Shown here piece after piece: positions 52,501 through 61,755 of a stretch of 64,000 nucleotides of DNA. The notes beneath the pieces were generated by a model. That model worked only from the letters and a program-made list of their open reading frames with translations, was not told the DNA's origin and did no database searches. Position 1 is the first letter of the stretch, and every line of letters begins with the position of its first letter. Made by a program: the position numbers and the translations under genes. Source of the DNA: Taeniopygia guttata (taxonomy: Eukaryota > Chordata > Aves > Passeriformes > Estrildidae); the NCBI RefSeq assembly GCF_048771995.1, contig NC_133063.1, positions 22,073,063 through 22,137,062 on the forward strand, given 5' to 3'.

Positions 52501-55500
52501 CTCTTCTCCACAGTCCCCACCAAGTATATGGCTTATATTGACTTTCATTTACTGCTGTGAATCCTTAATTCCTTAGCTCTCACTCACACTTAGCCTTAGT
52601 CCCTGAGAAATACTGATCTGTCATCCTATCTGTTACCCTCACGACCCAGTACTGACACTGTGAAGCTGAGACACTGCATGGTCAAACCCAGGTGGCAAAC
52701 ACTTAGCAACATTTATATTGAGAAAAGGCACCTCAGAGGGCAAGGGATAGCTGAGGTCTGCCACAATATCCTCCCCAGGACACAGGATTTCTGCTGTGAT
52801 CCACAGACAGGAATCTGACCCAAGCCTGCCTGGGTGGGCAGAGGTTTTTCCCTGATACCATCACTATCATTGATATTCCAGAGGACGAGGGACCAGCTTG
52901 AGAGCTCCCTCAGACACTCACTTGTCTTTGCTATCAGACTCCGGTCAGGTGTTCTCAGGCCCTGGGAATCAATACTGTATTTTGTAAAATTATACAAGAC
53001 AATGAAACAGTGTCTTCAGCTGAATGTTGCAATGCCAGCTCACTTTTAATTTTCCAAGGATACAAACTCAATGGGTCCAATCTGCATTCAATTACTCAAC
53101 TCATTCTGTTTTGGAGTGGGTGGTTGTTGTTGTTGCATGAAAACAATAGCAAAGAACAGTTGCAAGTACTTTTCCAGAACAAGAAAATTGCTTTCTTGTT
53201 TTGTTTCTCTTTTTTATTTTAAGTCAAAAGGGTTGAAATCCACAATTTATATTCTAGCCCGCTCAAAACCAAAAACTGTCTTAGTGTTGTGCTCAAAAAC
53301 CTAATATGCTGTGCTAAAACTGTCTAAAATAATTATACTGGAGTTCTAATGAAGGGAATACACATTTTCCACAGCACTGCACTGTTCCTCATGAGCTGGC
53401 ATGTGGCTGGGACCACCACAGGGTCCCAGAGACACTCTCAACCAAAGTGCCTGAAAGTGTTGCACCAAACCAAGAAAGCATATTTATTCTTCCAGAATGG
53501 TGTGCAAACGGCAGAATAGAAACATTTACACAGGACACACCTTTGCCTCACTCCTTTTATCTATGCTCCTCATTCACCACCGCACGAGCCCTGGCAAGAC
53601 CTCAGGAGAGGAGGGCAAGTCACCACTGGCAGAGGACACAGCCAGCTGTGCCAGCACAGGGTGAAGCAAGGTGGGCAGCAGGCTGTGGCACAGCAGGCTG
53701 TGCCTTCTGGCAGCACCATCGCCAGCAGAGCCTGGTGATTCCTTCTGGAGAAGCCAGGAAGGAGTAGAGCTCTGCTGTAGCAGAGCTCTGAGCTGTGTCA
53801 GATGTTCTTGGCTTTCCTGGCATCTGCTGCTGAGCAGCCACAAGGGAATCAGCCATGACAGGCAGAGGTTCCCTGGCGTCCCTTACAGAATTAAATCACT
53901 GTGGTAACATGGCTGTTCTAAGTCAAAGCCAAGGAACTAAGACAGAATAGAGCCATCGAGAAGAAGGATGTTTCTGAAGTTTGAGAGGTAAGTGCAGATT
54001 GTAGAGATAAGTTGGAACAATTTCCTCCTACTTCAGCGCAACACTGTAATTCAGCTTCTAATTCATAATCAGACTGGTTCAGTTTGATTGATTTCAACAT
54101 TATCTGAAAACCAGTGCTCCTTTGCACAAATTAATAGCACTGGACAGTTAACAGATTACATCTAGGCTGCTACTTCCCACCTGGAAACAGAAGGAAGGAA
54201 ACTAAATTCTGTGTGAAAATGGTAGTGGCACTTTCTATTCACTTTAAGATAACGAAGAACAGTGAGAACAGTGCCCTTTAAGCTTTCTGTCACTGTTCAG
54301 CATTCATTTCAGTGAGCTGGCTCCGTTCCTAAACCTCTCTGCTTCTCTCGGGTGGGTAGATAAATCACACTGGATGGAGCAGAGCAGGCAGCAGTGCTGA
54401 ACTCTGGAAGGATTGTTTAGTACCAGCTGGGGAATTGGCTGCTTTGCAGTAACCCTATAACAGAGAAAGCTAGTCTTCAGGGACACTGATGAATGTGGTG
54501 GAGTCATCCCAGAATATTTTTAGATAAATGTTTCAAAAACAATGAATAAAATTGCATGAAACCAGACCAGACACATTTATTTTGCCACTAAAAGTGCAGG
54601 GAAATGAAGGTACAGTGGTACCAACCCACAGCAGCACTTCTACAAAGTGCTCTCAAAAATAAAACACATGTATTCATTTTGCCCATGCCCAGTGTCGTAG
54701 CCAAATGACAGAGACACAAAGATATTCCATTAAGTTCACAAAGATGTTCCCTTTTGGCTGGCAAGCACTATAATACCTCAAAGTTGTGCTGAAATCACGG
54801 TTTTGAGTCCTCCCCAGACCCATGCACACAGAACTGCACTTAATGCTGCTTGTGTCTCAGATGAGGAAGCTTGTACAGATCCCTAGGATACCTTCCACAG
54901 ATCCAGAAGCCCTCCTAGATTTTATGAAGAGCTGCTGGATTCCACCAGTAATCACTCCTCTCATGTCATGAGGTGTCAGGACAGTGGCAATGTGAAAAAA
55001 CACAGAGACATCAAATTTGCTGCCACATCAAACCAATCATTTGCCAAATCCACTGTTCTGCCATTAGAAAGTGAAGCAGTAAGTGTTTTGCAGAAACAAG
55101 TAATTACAAAGGTAATGGCATTACCTTTGACTTAAGTCATGTCTTGGTGGTGTAGCTGCACAATGTTAGTGATTCCTCCTGAGAGCAAAATGTAGGGAGA
55201 GAAGCTACAACTTAATTGACAGTGAATGCACACAGCGCTCCCTCCCACAATACAGAGTTGTGTGGTGTGTGGAGCTTTTTGGAGGGTTTTTTTAAAGACT
55301 ACAAATCTTCACCGTCTAGATAAAAATGGATGCATTTGCTCCTTGCACTGAAATCCCTGGGACATTTGATTGGATCAAATATCTCTTCCCAGGCTGTGGA
55401 CAGGCTGAGTGAGAGGCAGCACCCATTTGGGTATCGGATGACAGATGAGGATACTCACAATCTGAGTGGACTAACCAGCAGGGAACTGCAATACAGAGTT

Positions 55501-56733
55501 TAGGGAGAATCTGAGCTCACTTTCTGTCTAATTTATAAGCTTATTATTGATGACCATTGTCAAAATTTGGTCTGCAGAGTCAGCTACAAACTGAAGCAAA
55601 GTGTGAAAATACTGTGCGAAGAAATGATCCCTCAAGGAAAAGGTGGGAATGAGAAATAAAGTGAAGCTACTTCTATGAAGACATTGGATGAGCACCTGTC
55701 AGGACAGACAAACCTCTGGCATATGCCCTCATTGAAGATTAACTTGATAATAAGTAACTGGACACTAAATAATTGAAATAATTGAATTCTGTATTACTAA
55801 TACAATAGAACAATACAACTAATTAAAAAATTGATTAAACAATGCATTAATAAATACTGTATTAAAAATGGAAATAAAAATGTTTTGCCAGGGAAGTTTG
55901 ATCTGTTGTCTCCCTGAGGTTGTATCTAGAGATCACTGGTGCTAAGCATGGTGCCAAGAGCCCTCTGCTGACCCTGACCATGTCTTCTCTGTGTGGAGCA
56001 ATGTGTTCAGTGCAATAGTACAGCACAGCCCAAGAAGCAGAGTTTAGCAGTTAAACCAGCCCTGGATCCATTCACCCAGGGTGACGACCATCCTTGTGGA
56101 CCCAGGTTAGCATTCCTGCACAGTTTGCATGGGATGGGTTAGCTCACAGAATCCAGCTCCACACAGCACTGAGCTGAAGGTCTCTTCAGCACTCAACCAC
56201 CTTACCTGACATTCATTACAGCCTTTAATTCTTTGTGTTTAACATAGGCTATAGAAATGACCAAACAAACAAACAAACAAACAAAACCAAAAAACCCCCC
56301 AAACCCACCACTCTTCAAGAAATCACAGAACTGCTGATGGAAAAGGGCTTTAAGATCGTGAAGTCTCACCATTAACCCAGCACTGCCAAGTCAAGATTCC
56401 AAGCCACCTTTTCATAAAGAATAGTAATTAAGAAAAGCTTCTTGGGTTACTAAAAAGCAAAGAAAATGCTGATCCAGTGCAGCAAAACTTGAAAGGTTAG
56501 CATCAAACTCTAGCAGAGAAAGGATTTAAAGAGAAGATCCAAATAAAGAGCAAGACTCATTACCTAACATTGTATCAGTATCAAGGGACAAACCTCCCAC
56601 TAACATCATTGTTCTGGAATCAAGGCAGGGCTGTGAACCTCCATCTACCTTTACAAAAAGCACTTGTGAAAGCTACATCCCTGTACACTGGCACTATGTT
56701 GATGGGGAGCTCCAAAATGTAGGTGTTTGGTGG

Positions 56734-56767
<34 letters not shown>

Positions 56768-58136
56768 CCCAAATAATCTATCATTGCAGTACGAAGTAAA
56801 ATGAAAGCTTTGACATACAACAACATCCAATACACAAAATAACTCTGTTACTGCAGATATTTTTTATAAACTCATTATATAATCCACTTCAAAACACCTG
56901 GTTGTTTTCAGAAAGCGCAGAAAGTGTCCTGTACCAAAATCTATAGCCTCTTCTGCAGATCTCTTTCACACTTCTTACCACATTCAAGACAGGAATATGA
57001 TTTGATACACTCAAATTACTGCAGAACAAAACTTAAAACAGACTATGGTGAAGCACTCACTATTTAAAAATAAATATGTAATGTATAGCTTTAATCAACT
57101 TTTGAAAGGAATGAAAAGTAAAATTAATATAAGAAATAAATACTAACAGGGAAGAAATAAAGATAAAGAAATGAAACAAAGGCCATAAACACAATTTAAC
57201 AGGAATTTATCAATGCAATTATAAATTCAGCAAAGCTGTGGCTGTTGGTGAAATATGCAACTTTCTGTGTGGAAAACTGGAAAATGGAAAAGGGCTGAAG
57301 TTTTGCTAACCAGTGACTATAAATTGCAATAAATTGTTTGTCATTGTATGTACTTAGCTAAATGAATATTTTAATCTGCATAGAACAGCTACATTGCAGT
57401 TTACTGGCTGAATAGTGAATAAAATCAGGTAAAAAAGAAGTTTAGTGACTGTTGGAAATAAAGAAACTATAAACAAAAAGAAAACAGCATTCATATTTTT
57501 CTTTGTATTTAGTATCCTTCTCCTTATCTAAGCATTTTATGGCCATTCAACAGTTCTTTTAATATAGCAGGAAATAATCCTGGATATACTGCACATCTGA
57601 CCTGGATTTTACTTCAGCTTTATCCTGTTTTCTTATTTCCAGTAATATATAACCTTTGCATTAGAGCCTCTCTGGAGCTCAGAAAATTTACAACTAATCA
57701 GCGAAGTAAGCAAGCTACTGTAATAGGCTTAACAAACTCTAACCCTCAGTCTTGCGTTGTGATTGCCTCAGAATAATTACTTCTGGAGACAACTGATGAA
57801 GATCATATTAGCCTGAGGCAAAACAGAGATCCTGCTAAGTGAATCAATTACAGCCAAACAGAGAGGCGAGGGGACAAAGATATCACAGGACTATTGTTAT
57901 TATTTATGAAGTGGTCATGGGGATTTCAGATAATTCCTCATACTCACAATCACTGTCGGAGTTGAAGCCAGCACACAGTACAGCACAAGTGGTGAAATGA
58001 AGCTCTCTTCCTCTGTCCCAGGGTATGGTTTCATCAAATTGCCATCCTGACAGAAGAAACCTTGGATATGCACCTGAAAAGTGTCAGTGTACTCGAAGTA
58101 GTAGGCGAGCAGAACAGTCCCAGCCATGATGACGAG
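28525..58136 (-). CDS. PLPPR1: Phospholipid phosphatase-related protein 1 (PRG-3), six of seven coding exons
   Basis: Exons on -: 58136-57948, 47332-47200, 37966-37716, 32087-31911, 29991-29860 and 28557-28525. Together they code residues 22-325 of a protein that would be 325 residues, as in human, if the missing first coding exon supplies 21. PLPPR1 is a six-pass membrane protein of neurons that promotes filopodia and neurite growth; it belongs to the lipid phosphate phosphatase superfamily but lacks the usual catalysis. Motif 2 reads FPSKHAALS (SGH in true phosphatases) and motif 3 NRVSEYRNHCSD, where the nucleophile histidine position is Asn. A run of hydrophobic segments is spread over the exons, and the C-terminal tail (KPKPEDPRG...TEVT) is cytosolic. 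The exon phases join cleanly and splice sites are GT-AG. The exon for the first 21 residues was not found before base 64000. Confidence 0.95.
28558..29859 (-). other. PLPPR1: PLPPR1 intron before the last exon
   Basis: 1.3 kb, A+T-rich, with a 21-nt palindrome (29140-29160) and an adjacent 26/27-nt direct duplication (29157-29182 and 29183-29209). The donor is GTACTG, a weak match to consensus. Confidence 0.75.
29140..29209. repeat. Palindrome followed by a tandem 26/27-nt duplication
   Basis: 29140-29160 is a 10-bp inverted repeat around one base. 29157-29182 and 29183-29209 are a head-to-tail duplication differing by one extra A in the second copy. Within a PLPPR1 intron. Confidence 0.9.
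29860..29991 (-). CDS. PLPPR1: PLPPR1 coding exon, residues 272-315
   Basis: 132 bases, phase 0 at both ends. It starts GICVVHNFKG (end of the last membrane segment) and ends ESPLETLSAQ. Acceptor TTGCACAG; donor GTACTG. Confidence 0.95.
31911..32087 (-). CDS. PLPPR1: PLPPR1 coding exon, residues 213-271
   Basis: 177 bases, phase 0, from MYITSTIKTK to AVALFL. It holds the degenerate phosphatase motif 3 NRVSEYRNHCSD, with Asn where active enzymes have His. Acceptor TTCTTACAG; donor GTAAGT. Confidence 0.96.
34500..35025 (+). repeat. Dispersed repeat, copy A (unclassified, LTR-like?)
   Basis: Shares long blocks in the same order with 47510-48080: 'cagagacccagagaa', 'gagaaatgctcattaagcct', 'taacagccttggaaa', 'cccagaaga', 'gtaatgtgtatgtctcaaac' and 'accaaggattgttgtt'. 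Its length, lack of coding capacity and spread suggest a solo LTR or a non-autonomous element. I cannot name the family. Edges are approximate. Confidence 0.7.
35824..35900 (+). repeat. Interrupted copies of ATCTCATAAGAT
   Basis: The 12-mer occurs at 35833-35844, 35851-35862 and 35880-35891, separated by AT-rich spacers and AGATCTAGA-type palindromic bits. Confidence 0.85.
37716..37966 (-). CDS. PLPPR1: PLPPR1 coding exon, residues 129-212
   Basis: 251 bases, entering with the last two bases of the Gly129 codon. It codes VFAFGLFATDIFVNAGQ (membrane segment), the extracellular loop CKPNYTGNDC with an N-glycosylation sequon, and the degenerate motif 2 RSFPSKHAALS. The donor GTGGGT is acceptable. 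Confidence 0.96.
38908..39711 (+). mobile_element. LTR-like sequence, probable endogenous retrovirus (ERVL-like) remnant
   Basis: It begins TGTTCTAGTTTGAGAC, a 5' terminus resembling avian ERVL-type LTRs. Near its right end it has AATAAA at 39657-39662 followed by a T-rich and CA-containing stretch, like an R/U5 border. No gag, pol or env frame is visible. A matching target duplication was not found, so the right end is approximate. Treated as a broken fossil, family uncertain. Confidence 0.45.
41468..41525 (+). repeat. A/C-rich tract
   Basis: Runs of A broken by CC/CCC and a short (CAAA)n. One of several A/C (or, on the other strand, G/T) tracts in the window, with others near 6.4, 31.8, 35.7 and 56.3 kb. 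Confidence 0.85.
47200..47332 (-). CDS. PLPPR1: PLPPR1 coding exon, residues 85-129
   Basis: 133 bases, phase 0 in, phase 1 out. It codes IFIGEISMYFIKSTRE and the block QEKTILTGECCYLNPLLRR, close to identical with human. Acceptor TTTGGCAG; donor GTAAGC. Confidence 0.96.
47510..48080 (+). repeat. Dispersed repeat, copy B (unclassified, LTR-like?)
   Basis: Same orientation and block order as copy A near 34.5 kb, with small insertions and about one difference per several bases. A PLPPR1 exon lies between the copies, so they are separate insertions and not the two ends of one element. Confidence 0.7.
50653..50722 (-). mobile_element. CR1 LINE 3'-terminal fragment
   Basis: Reads on + as the reverse complement of the CR1 3' end: CACAGAATCACAGAATGA, then 'ggttggaatagacctttgatatcatctagtcc'. 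Very short copy, as is usual for 5'-truncated CR1. Confidence 0.8.
51297..51355 (+). repeat. (ACTC)n microsatellite
   Basis: Nearly 15 tandem copies with one interruption (GCTC) at 51341. Confidence 0.97.
53766..53789. repeat. 11-bp perfect inverted repeat, 2-nt loop
   Basis: Arms 53766-53776 and 53779-53789 are exact reverse complements, themselves containing AGAGCTCT. It lies in a locally G+C-rich part of a PLPPR1 intron. Confidence 0.9.
56258..56312 (+). repeat. (CAAA)n / A-C rich tract beside a CR1
   Basis: A (CAAA)n run, then A-runs with C4-C6, ending a few bases from the 3' edge of the CR1 fragment at about 56318. Confidence 0.85.
56318..56412 (-). mobile_element. CR1 LINE 3' fragment
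   Basis: On +: 'aatcacagaa', then 'ggaaaagggctttaagatcgtgaagtc', then 'attaacccagcactgccaagtc', the reverse-complement order of a CR1 subfamily 3' end. Confidence 0.75.
56736..56767 (+). repeat. Poly(T), 32 bases
   Basis: An uninterrupted T32 following GGTGGGG. Confidence 0.97.
57948..58136 (-). CDS. PLPPR1: PLPPR1 coding exon, residues 22-84
   Basis: 189 bases, phase 0 at both ends, from LVIMAGTVLLAYYFEYTD (rest of the first membrane segment) through QVHIQGFFCQDGNLMKPYPG to VLASTPTVI. Acceptor TTATTTTCAG; donor GTGAGT. The 21 residues before it are coded by an exon not found in the window. Confidence 0.96.
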
Positions 58137-58337
58137 CTGAAAATAAAGCATAGTCACAGAGAGGCATTAGTTGCTTTTTGAAAAGATGCAGCTGTGCCTG
58201 AGAGCTACTCCAGTCCTGTGGACCATCCTCCCTTCACCGTCACTCTGACAACCCCTGCCATCATGGTGTGTGAGCGAGTGTGTGTGTGTGTTCCTGTGCC
58301 TCTGCTGTGCAATATCTGTTACATAAACCTTTTGGCA

Positions 58338-58500
58338 AAGGACGCCAATGAACGTCTCAGCGGAGAGCGGGTCCGCGCTGCGGCGCGCAGGGGGACGGAG
58401 CTCTGACAGCCCCGCGGTATCAAAGGGCATGAGAGCGTCAGCGCAGCACGATCGATGGCAGCGTGGCAGGAGACAGCAGCAGCGACAGCTAAAACCGTGC
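58338..58500. promoter_or_regulatory. Isolated CpG-rich patch, possible internal PLPPR1 promoter
   Basis: About 20 CpG in some 165 bases, while the flanking intron has almost none. It lies 200-360 bases upstream (on -) of the residue-22 exon. No TATA box. Function is inferred from CpG density and position only. Confidence 0.4.
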
Positions 58501-59136
58501 TCAGTGGCAGGGAGTGGGAAAGGACTGTTTCAAAGCCTAGAGGAAGCTAAAGCCAAAACACTTCCCCGCTGCAGCTGCAAGCCCGTGCTGGAGAACGTGC
58601 ATGTTGTGCTAATTCAGATGAGCCCACTGTGTCCCAGATGAAGATGCATCCAGAGGAAGACTTCTCTGCTGCTACTCACCCATCCCTGGAGCTGCTTCTT
58701 TATGAGTAAAGCTTTAAAAGCCTACTCAGAAATCTCCAAGCAACCTATGGGGACTTCAGGGCACTGCCTAATTTACCCATTCCACCACAGCCAATTTGGA
58801 AAAAAAGGCTTGAGTCTGAAGCTGCATTTATATCACAGATATTAAATGCAAGGAGCCTTTCTGGTCTTTCTTTTCATACTTTATGGCTCCTAAATTTGTT
58901 GGTTGGAAGCTTAGCAATTCACATTTTTTGTATATATCTACAGTATCAGCTTCCCACACTGCTTCAGGAACATGTTACCACAACCTCACCAAAGATGTCC
59001 CAAACCGAACCTCATGAAAATATGCAGATTTACTAATTCTTGTTTTCCCTCCACCACACAGCAAAGAAAATCTCACATCACAGTCCTCACCCAAGACAAA
59101 AATAGTAATATCGATTTATAAGGTTTTTTTTTTAGG

Positions 59137-59375
59137 GTTATAAAACTAAAAGAGGGTCAATTTGGATTAGGCATAAGGATGATGTATTTTAAAATGAAGG
59201 CAGTAAAAAAATGGTCTGGAGAGGTAATGAATACCCCATCTCTGGAAGTGTTCAAGGTCAGGTTGAAATGGACTTTGAGCAACCTGGTCTAGTGGAAGGT
59301 GTTCCTGCTCATTGCACAGCGGGTGGACTAGCTGTGTTGTAAAAGTTTCTTCCAACTTAAATCCTATGCTTCTAA
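59137..59375 (+). mobile_element. CR1 LINE 3' fragment
   Basis: Sense on +: 'aaaactaaaagaggg' and 'atttggattag' near 59140-59170, then 'gagaggtaatgaatacccc', 'ctggaagtgttcaaggtcagg', 'tttgagcaacctggtctagtgg', ending near 'cttccaacttaaatcctatgcttct' with the degraded CR1 terminal ATTCTATG motif. Confidence 0.88.
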
Positions 59376-59754
59376 ATTGTGACTACAGGATCTGATTCAA
59401 AATCCTCTTTATGGAGACTAGTGCGACTATTACAGAAGTTGTCAGTATGCAACTATTTTTTGTCATTATAACTTATCTTGCCACACCATAGAAAAAAGTT
59501 AAATAACCAAGTCTTGGTTTTAGTATTTTGCCATCAAAACTATATTGCTGCAAGATTATTTTAGGACCTCTGAAAATTTAATTTTGGCAATTCCATCTCA
59601 AAGATACACTTGAAGCTATTCATGCACTCCTCTGGCACATCCCTGCACACATAGCCAGCTATTAAAGCTATTGTATAGTTGAGTAGGAGTTGGACTAAAA
59701 TTAGAACAAAATAATGAAATCAGATTAGTTATTGATGAAAGTAGAAGACCAAAA

Positions 59755-59925
59755 GAACCCCTAAGCGGTTGAGGTGGGGAGGGACCTTTGAGGGTCAGTT
59801 GGTCCACGCTCCTCTGCTCAAGCAGGGATACCTTGAGTTGTTTGCCCAGGACCATGCCCAGATGGTTTCTGAACATCTCCAAGGACGGAGTCTTCACAAC
59901 CTCTCTGCGTCACTTGTAAGACAGA
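59755..59925 (-). mobile_element. CR1 LINE fragment
   Basis: On +, reverse complement of CR1: 'gagggacctttgagggtcagttggtcca', 'ctgctcaagcagggata', 'gtttctgaacatctccaaggacggag', 'tcttcacaacctctctg'. Confidence 0.8.
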
Positions 59926-60754
59926 AGAATGTCACAGTGAAGCCATAGTTGTGGCATTCCGTCCCCCATTTTTTACCTTTAAAATTAACCATCTCATTTT
60001 GTAGATTACTGTTTTCAAGACCACCTGCCCATCCAGAATAAATTTTCTTTTTAACAAACATAAAGAAAGATGCTGCTATCTGTGTATTCCCAAGAGATCT
60101 TTACAGCAACCTTGATGAGTACAAACACAGTCAGACAGCTAAGGACACAGGAATTAATTTACATCTGAATTTAACTACTTGAGCAGCTATAGATTTTCTG
60201 ATCAACCTGGGCAATTCAGCTTTGTTAATTACCACGGAGAAAGGCAATGACACTATCACTACTCTACCTGACATGCCCAGATAAACACATCGGAGATTAC
60301 AGAGTGCTTGGATATAGAAGTCTTTAAATTCACTTCCAGCACCTCATACGACCTGGGCTGTCAAAAGTAATTTGACCCATTCTTCCTATCCCAAACACAC
60401 TCCCAGAAATATTTCAGGTTGCAAACCCCAGCTGGCAAACATAGGTAAATGATAAATAATAAATGATACAACAGACAGCTGTTTTTTCTCCTCTTACTGG
60501 AAAACAGAGAAAGCAGGTTACTGAACTTTTAACCTTCTCTGGGTGTCATATAGAAGAGAATGCTTTTAAAAAATTAAGGTTCTTTGATACAGGAGAAAAA
60601 TGTCACTTATCCCAAATGCAGTCTCTCGACAGCAGTTCCACGATTAACCTTGACTTTTCCATTGTCTAATGCTGACTCAGTGCTGCACAAAAACCGCTCT
60701 TGCATATAAAATACAGCTCTTGACTGACTGACTCAACATTGATATTGACCTAGA

Positions 60755-60880
60755 ATATCACAATCACAGGATCACAGAATGATTTGGGTGGGAAGAGACC
60801 TTAAAGCTCAACACATTTCAACCTGCCTGCCATGGGCAAGGACACCTTCCAGCCTGGTCTCGAGACACCTCAATAATGAA
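60755..60880 (-). mobile_element. CR1 LINE 3'-terminal fragment
   Basis: On +: 'atcacaggatcacagaatga', 'tttgggtgggaagagaccttaaag', 'cctgcctgccatgggcaagg', 'acaccttcc'. Clear reverse-complement match to the CR1 3' end. Confidence 0.88.
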
Positions 60881-61712
60881 CCCAATTGTGTTCACACTCC
60901 CTGTGTTTCTGTGTTTTGTTCTTCTAAGAAAGAAAAAAAAAACCCCATCTAATCTGTGAATTTGAAATTTGAATTGTGGACACATTGTATCCTGTAGGTG
61001 ACATCCACCATCCCAGTGAAACAACAACAGCAGGCAGTGGAAATTTGACCTCAAGTTAAACAGACCTACTATACTGCAAGGGATGACATGAGATACAGAA
61101 AGCACAGTCAGCCACTACCAAAAAGGAGCTAAATTTTTGCTGCTCGTACAGTCAGTGAAGACCTGACCACTTCTGTGCAGCAACTTCCTGTGCCTCCTCT
61201 TGAGTATTCACTTCTTCAAGCAGCTTCTTAGCAAAACACAACCAGAAACTTATTTTTGTTCTCCCTTCCCTTTTTCCTTTCCACATGGTAACTAATTGAT
61301 TTGTGTTTAACATGAGTGATGTGATAAGTGCAAGAAGGGGTCAAAGTGGCCAGAAGCAGCAATGACAGAGACAGGAGGGCTCTCTGCAAGGCAGTAAACT
61401 TTCCCTGGATGCCGGGATAAAGAACAGCTGCGGTGCTGCCTTGTAGACCTCCTGGATTATGAGCACTCCAGGGAACAAATCAGCGGGCCTGAATCTTGTA
61501 GCCTTTTCTCACTTTTCTCCCCCTTTTCAGGTTTACAAACATTGAAGGAAGCAGAGAAGAAGAACAGGCTGAATTAAACTAAATATACAAAACATCCCAT
61601 TACATAATTCATAAAACACAATGCAGTTTAACATTTCGCGGACTTTATTTATTAATCCTTATTACCTCATTTCCTTGAGTTTACTTGGGGAAAAATTAAA
61701 AATGCCCAATAA

Positions 61713-61755
61713 CTTCAGAAAGGCAGCCAATGAATAGAAGACTGCCTTTCTGAAG
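61713..61755. repeat. 14-bp perfect stem, 15-nt loop
   Basis: Arms 61713-61726 and 61742-61755 are exact reverse complements. They sit in an A+T-rich stretch (61640-61860) with several TAAT cores and no repeat similarity that I recognise. Confidence 0.9.

Larger units (their letters stand above)
47333..57947 (-). other. PLPPR1: PLPPR1 intron, 10.6 kb
   Basis: Holds dispersed repeat copy B, two CR1 pieces (50.7 and 56.3 kb), an (ACTC)n microsatellite at 51297-51355, a 24-nt palindrome at 53766-53789 and T32 at 56736-56767. No exon recognised; 53.6-53.9 kb is locally G+C-rich without a coding match. Confidence 0.75.

Noticed and set aside
53447-53907. Possible exon in a G+C-rich part of a PLPPR1 intron
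   Set aside because: Frames on both strands are open only because of Ala/Ser/Cys-rich low-complexity sequence; no family match or paired splice sites were seen.
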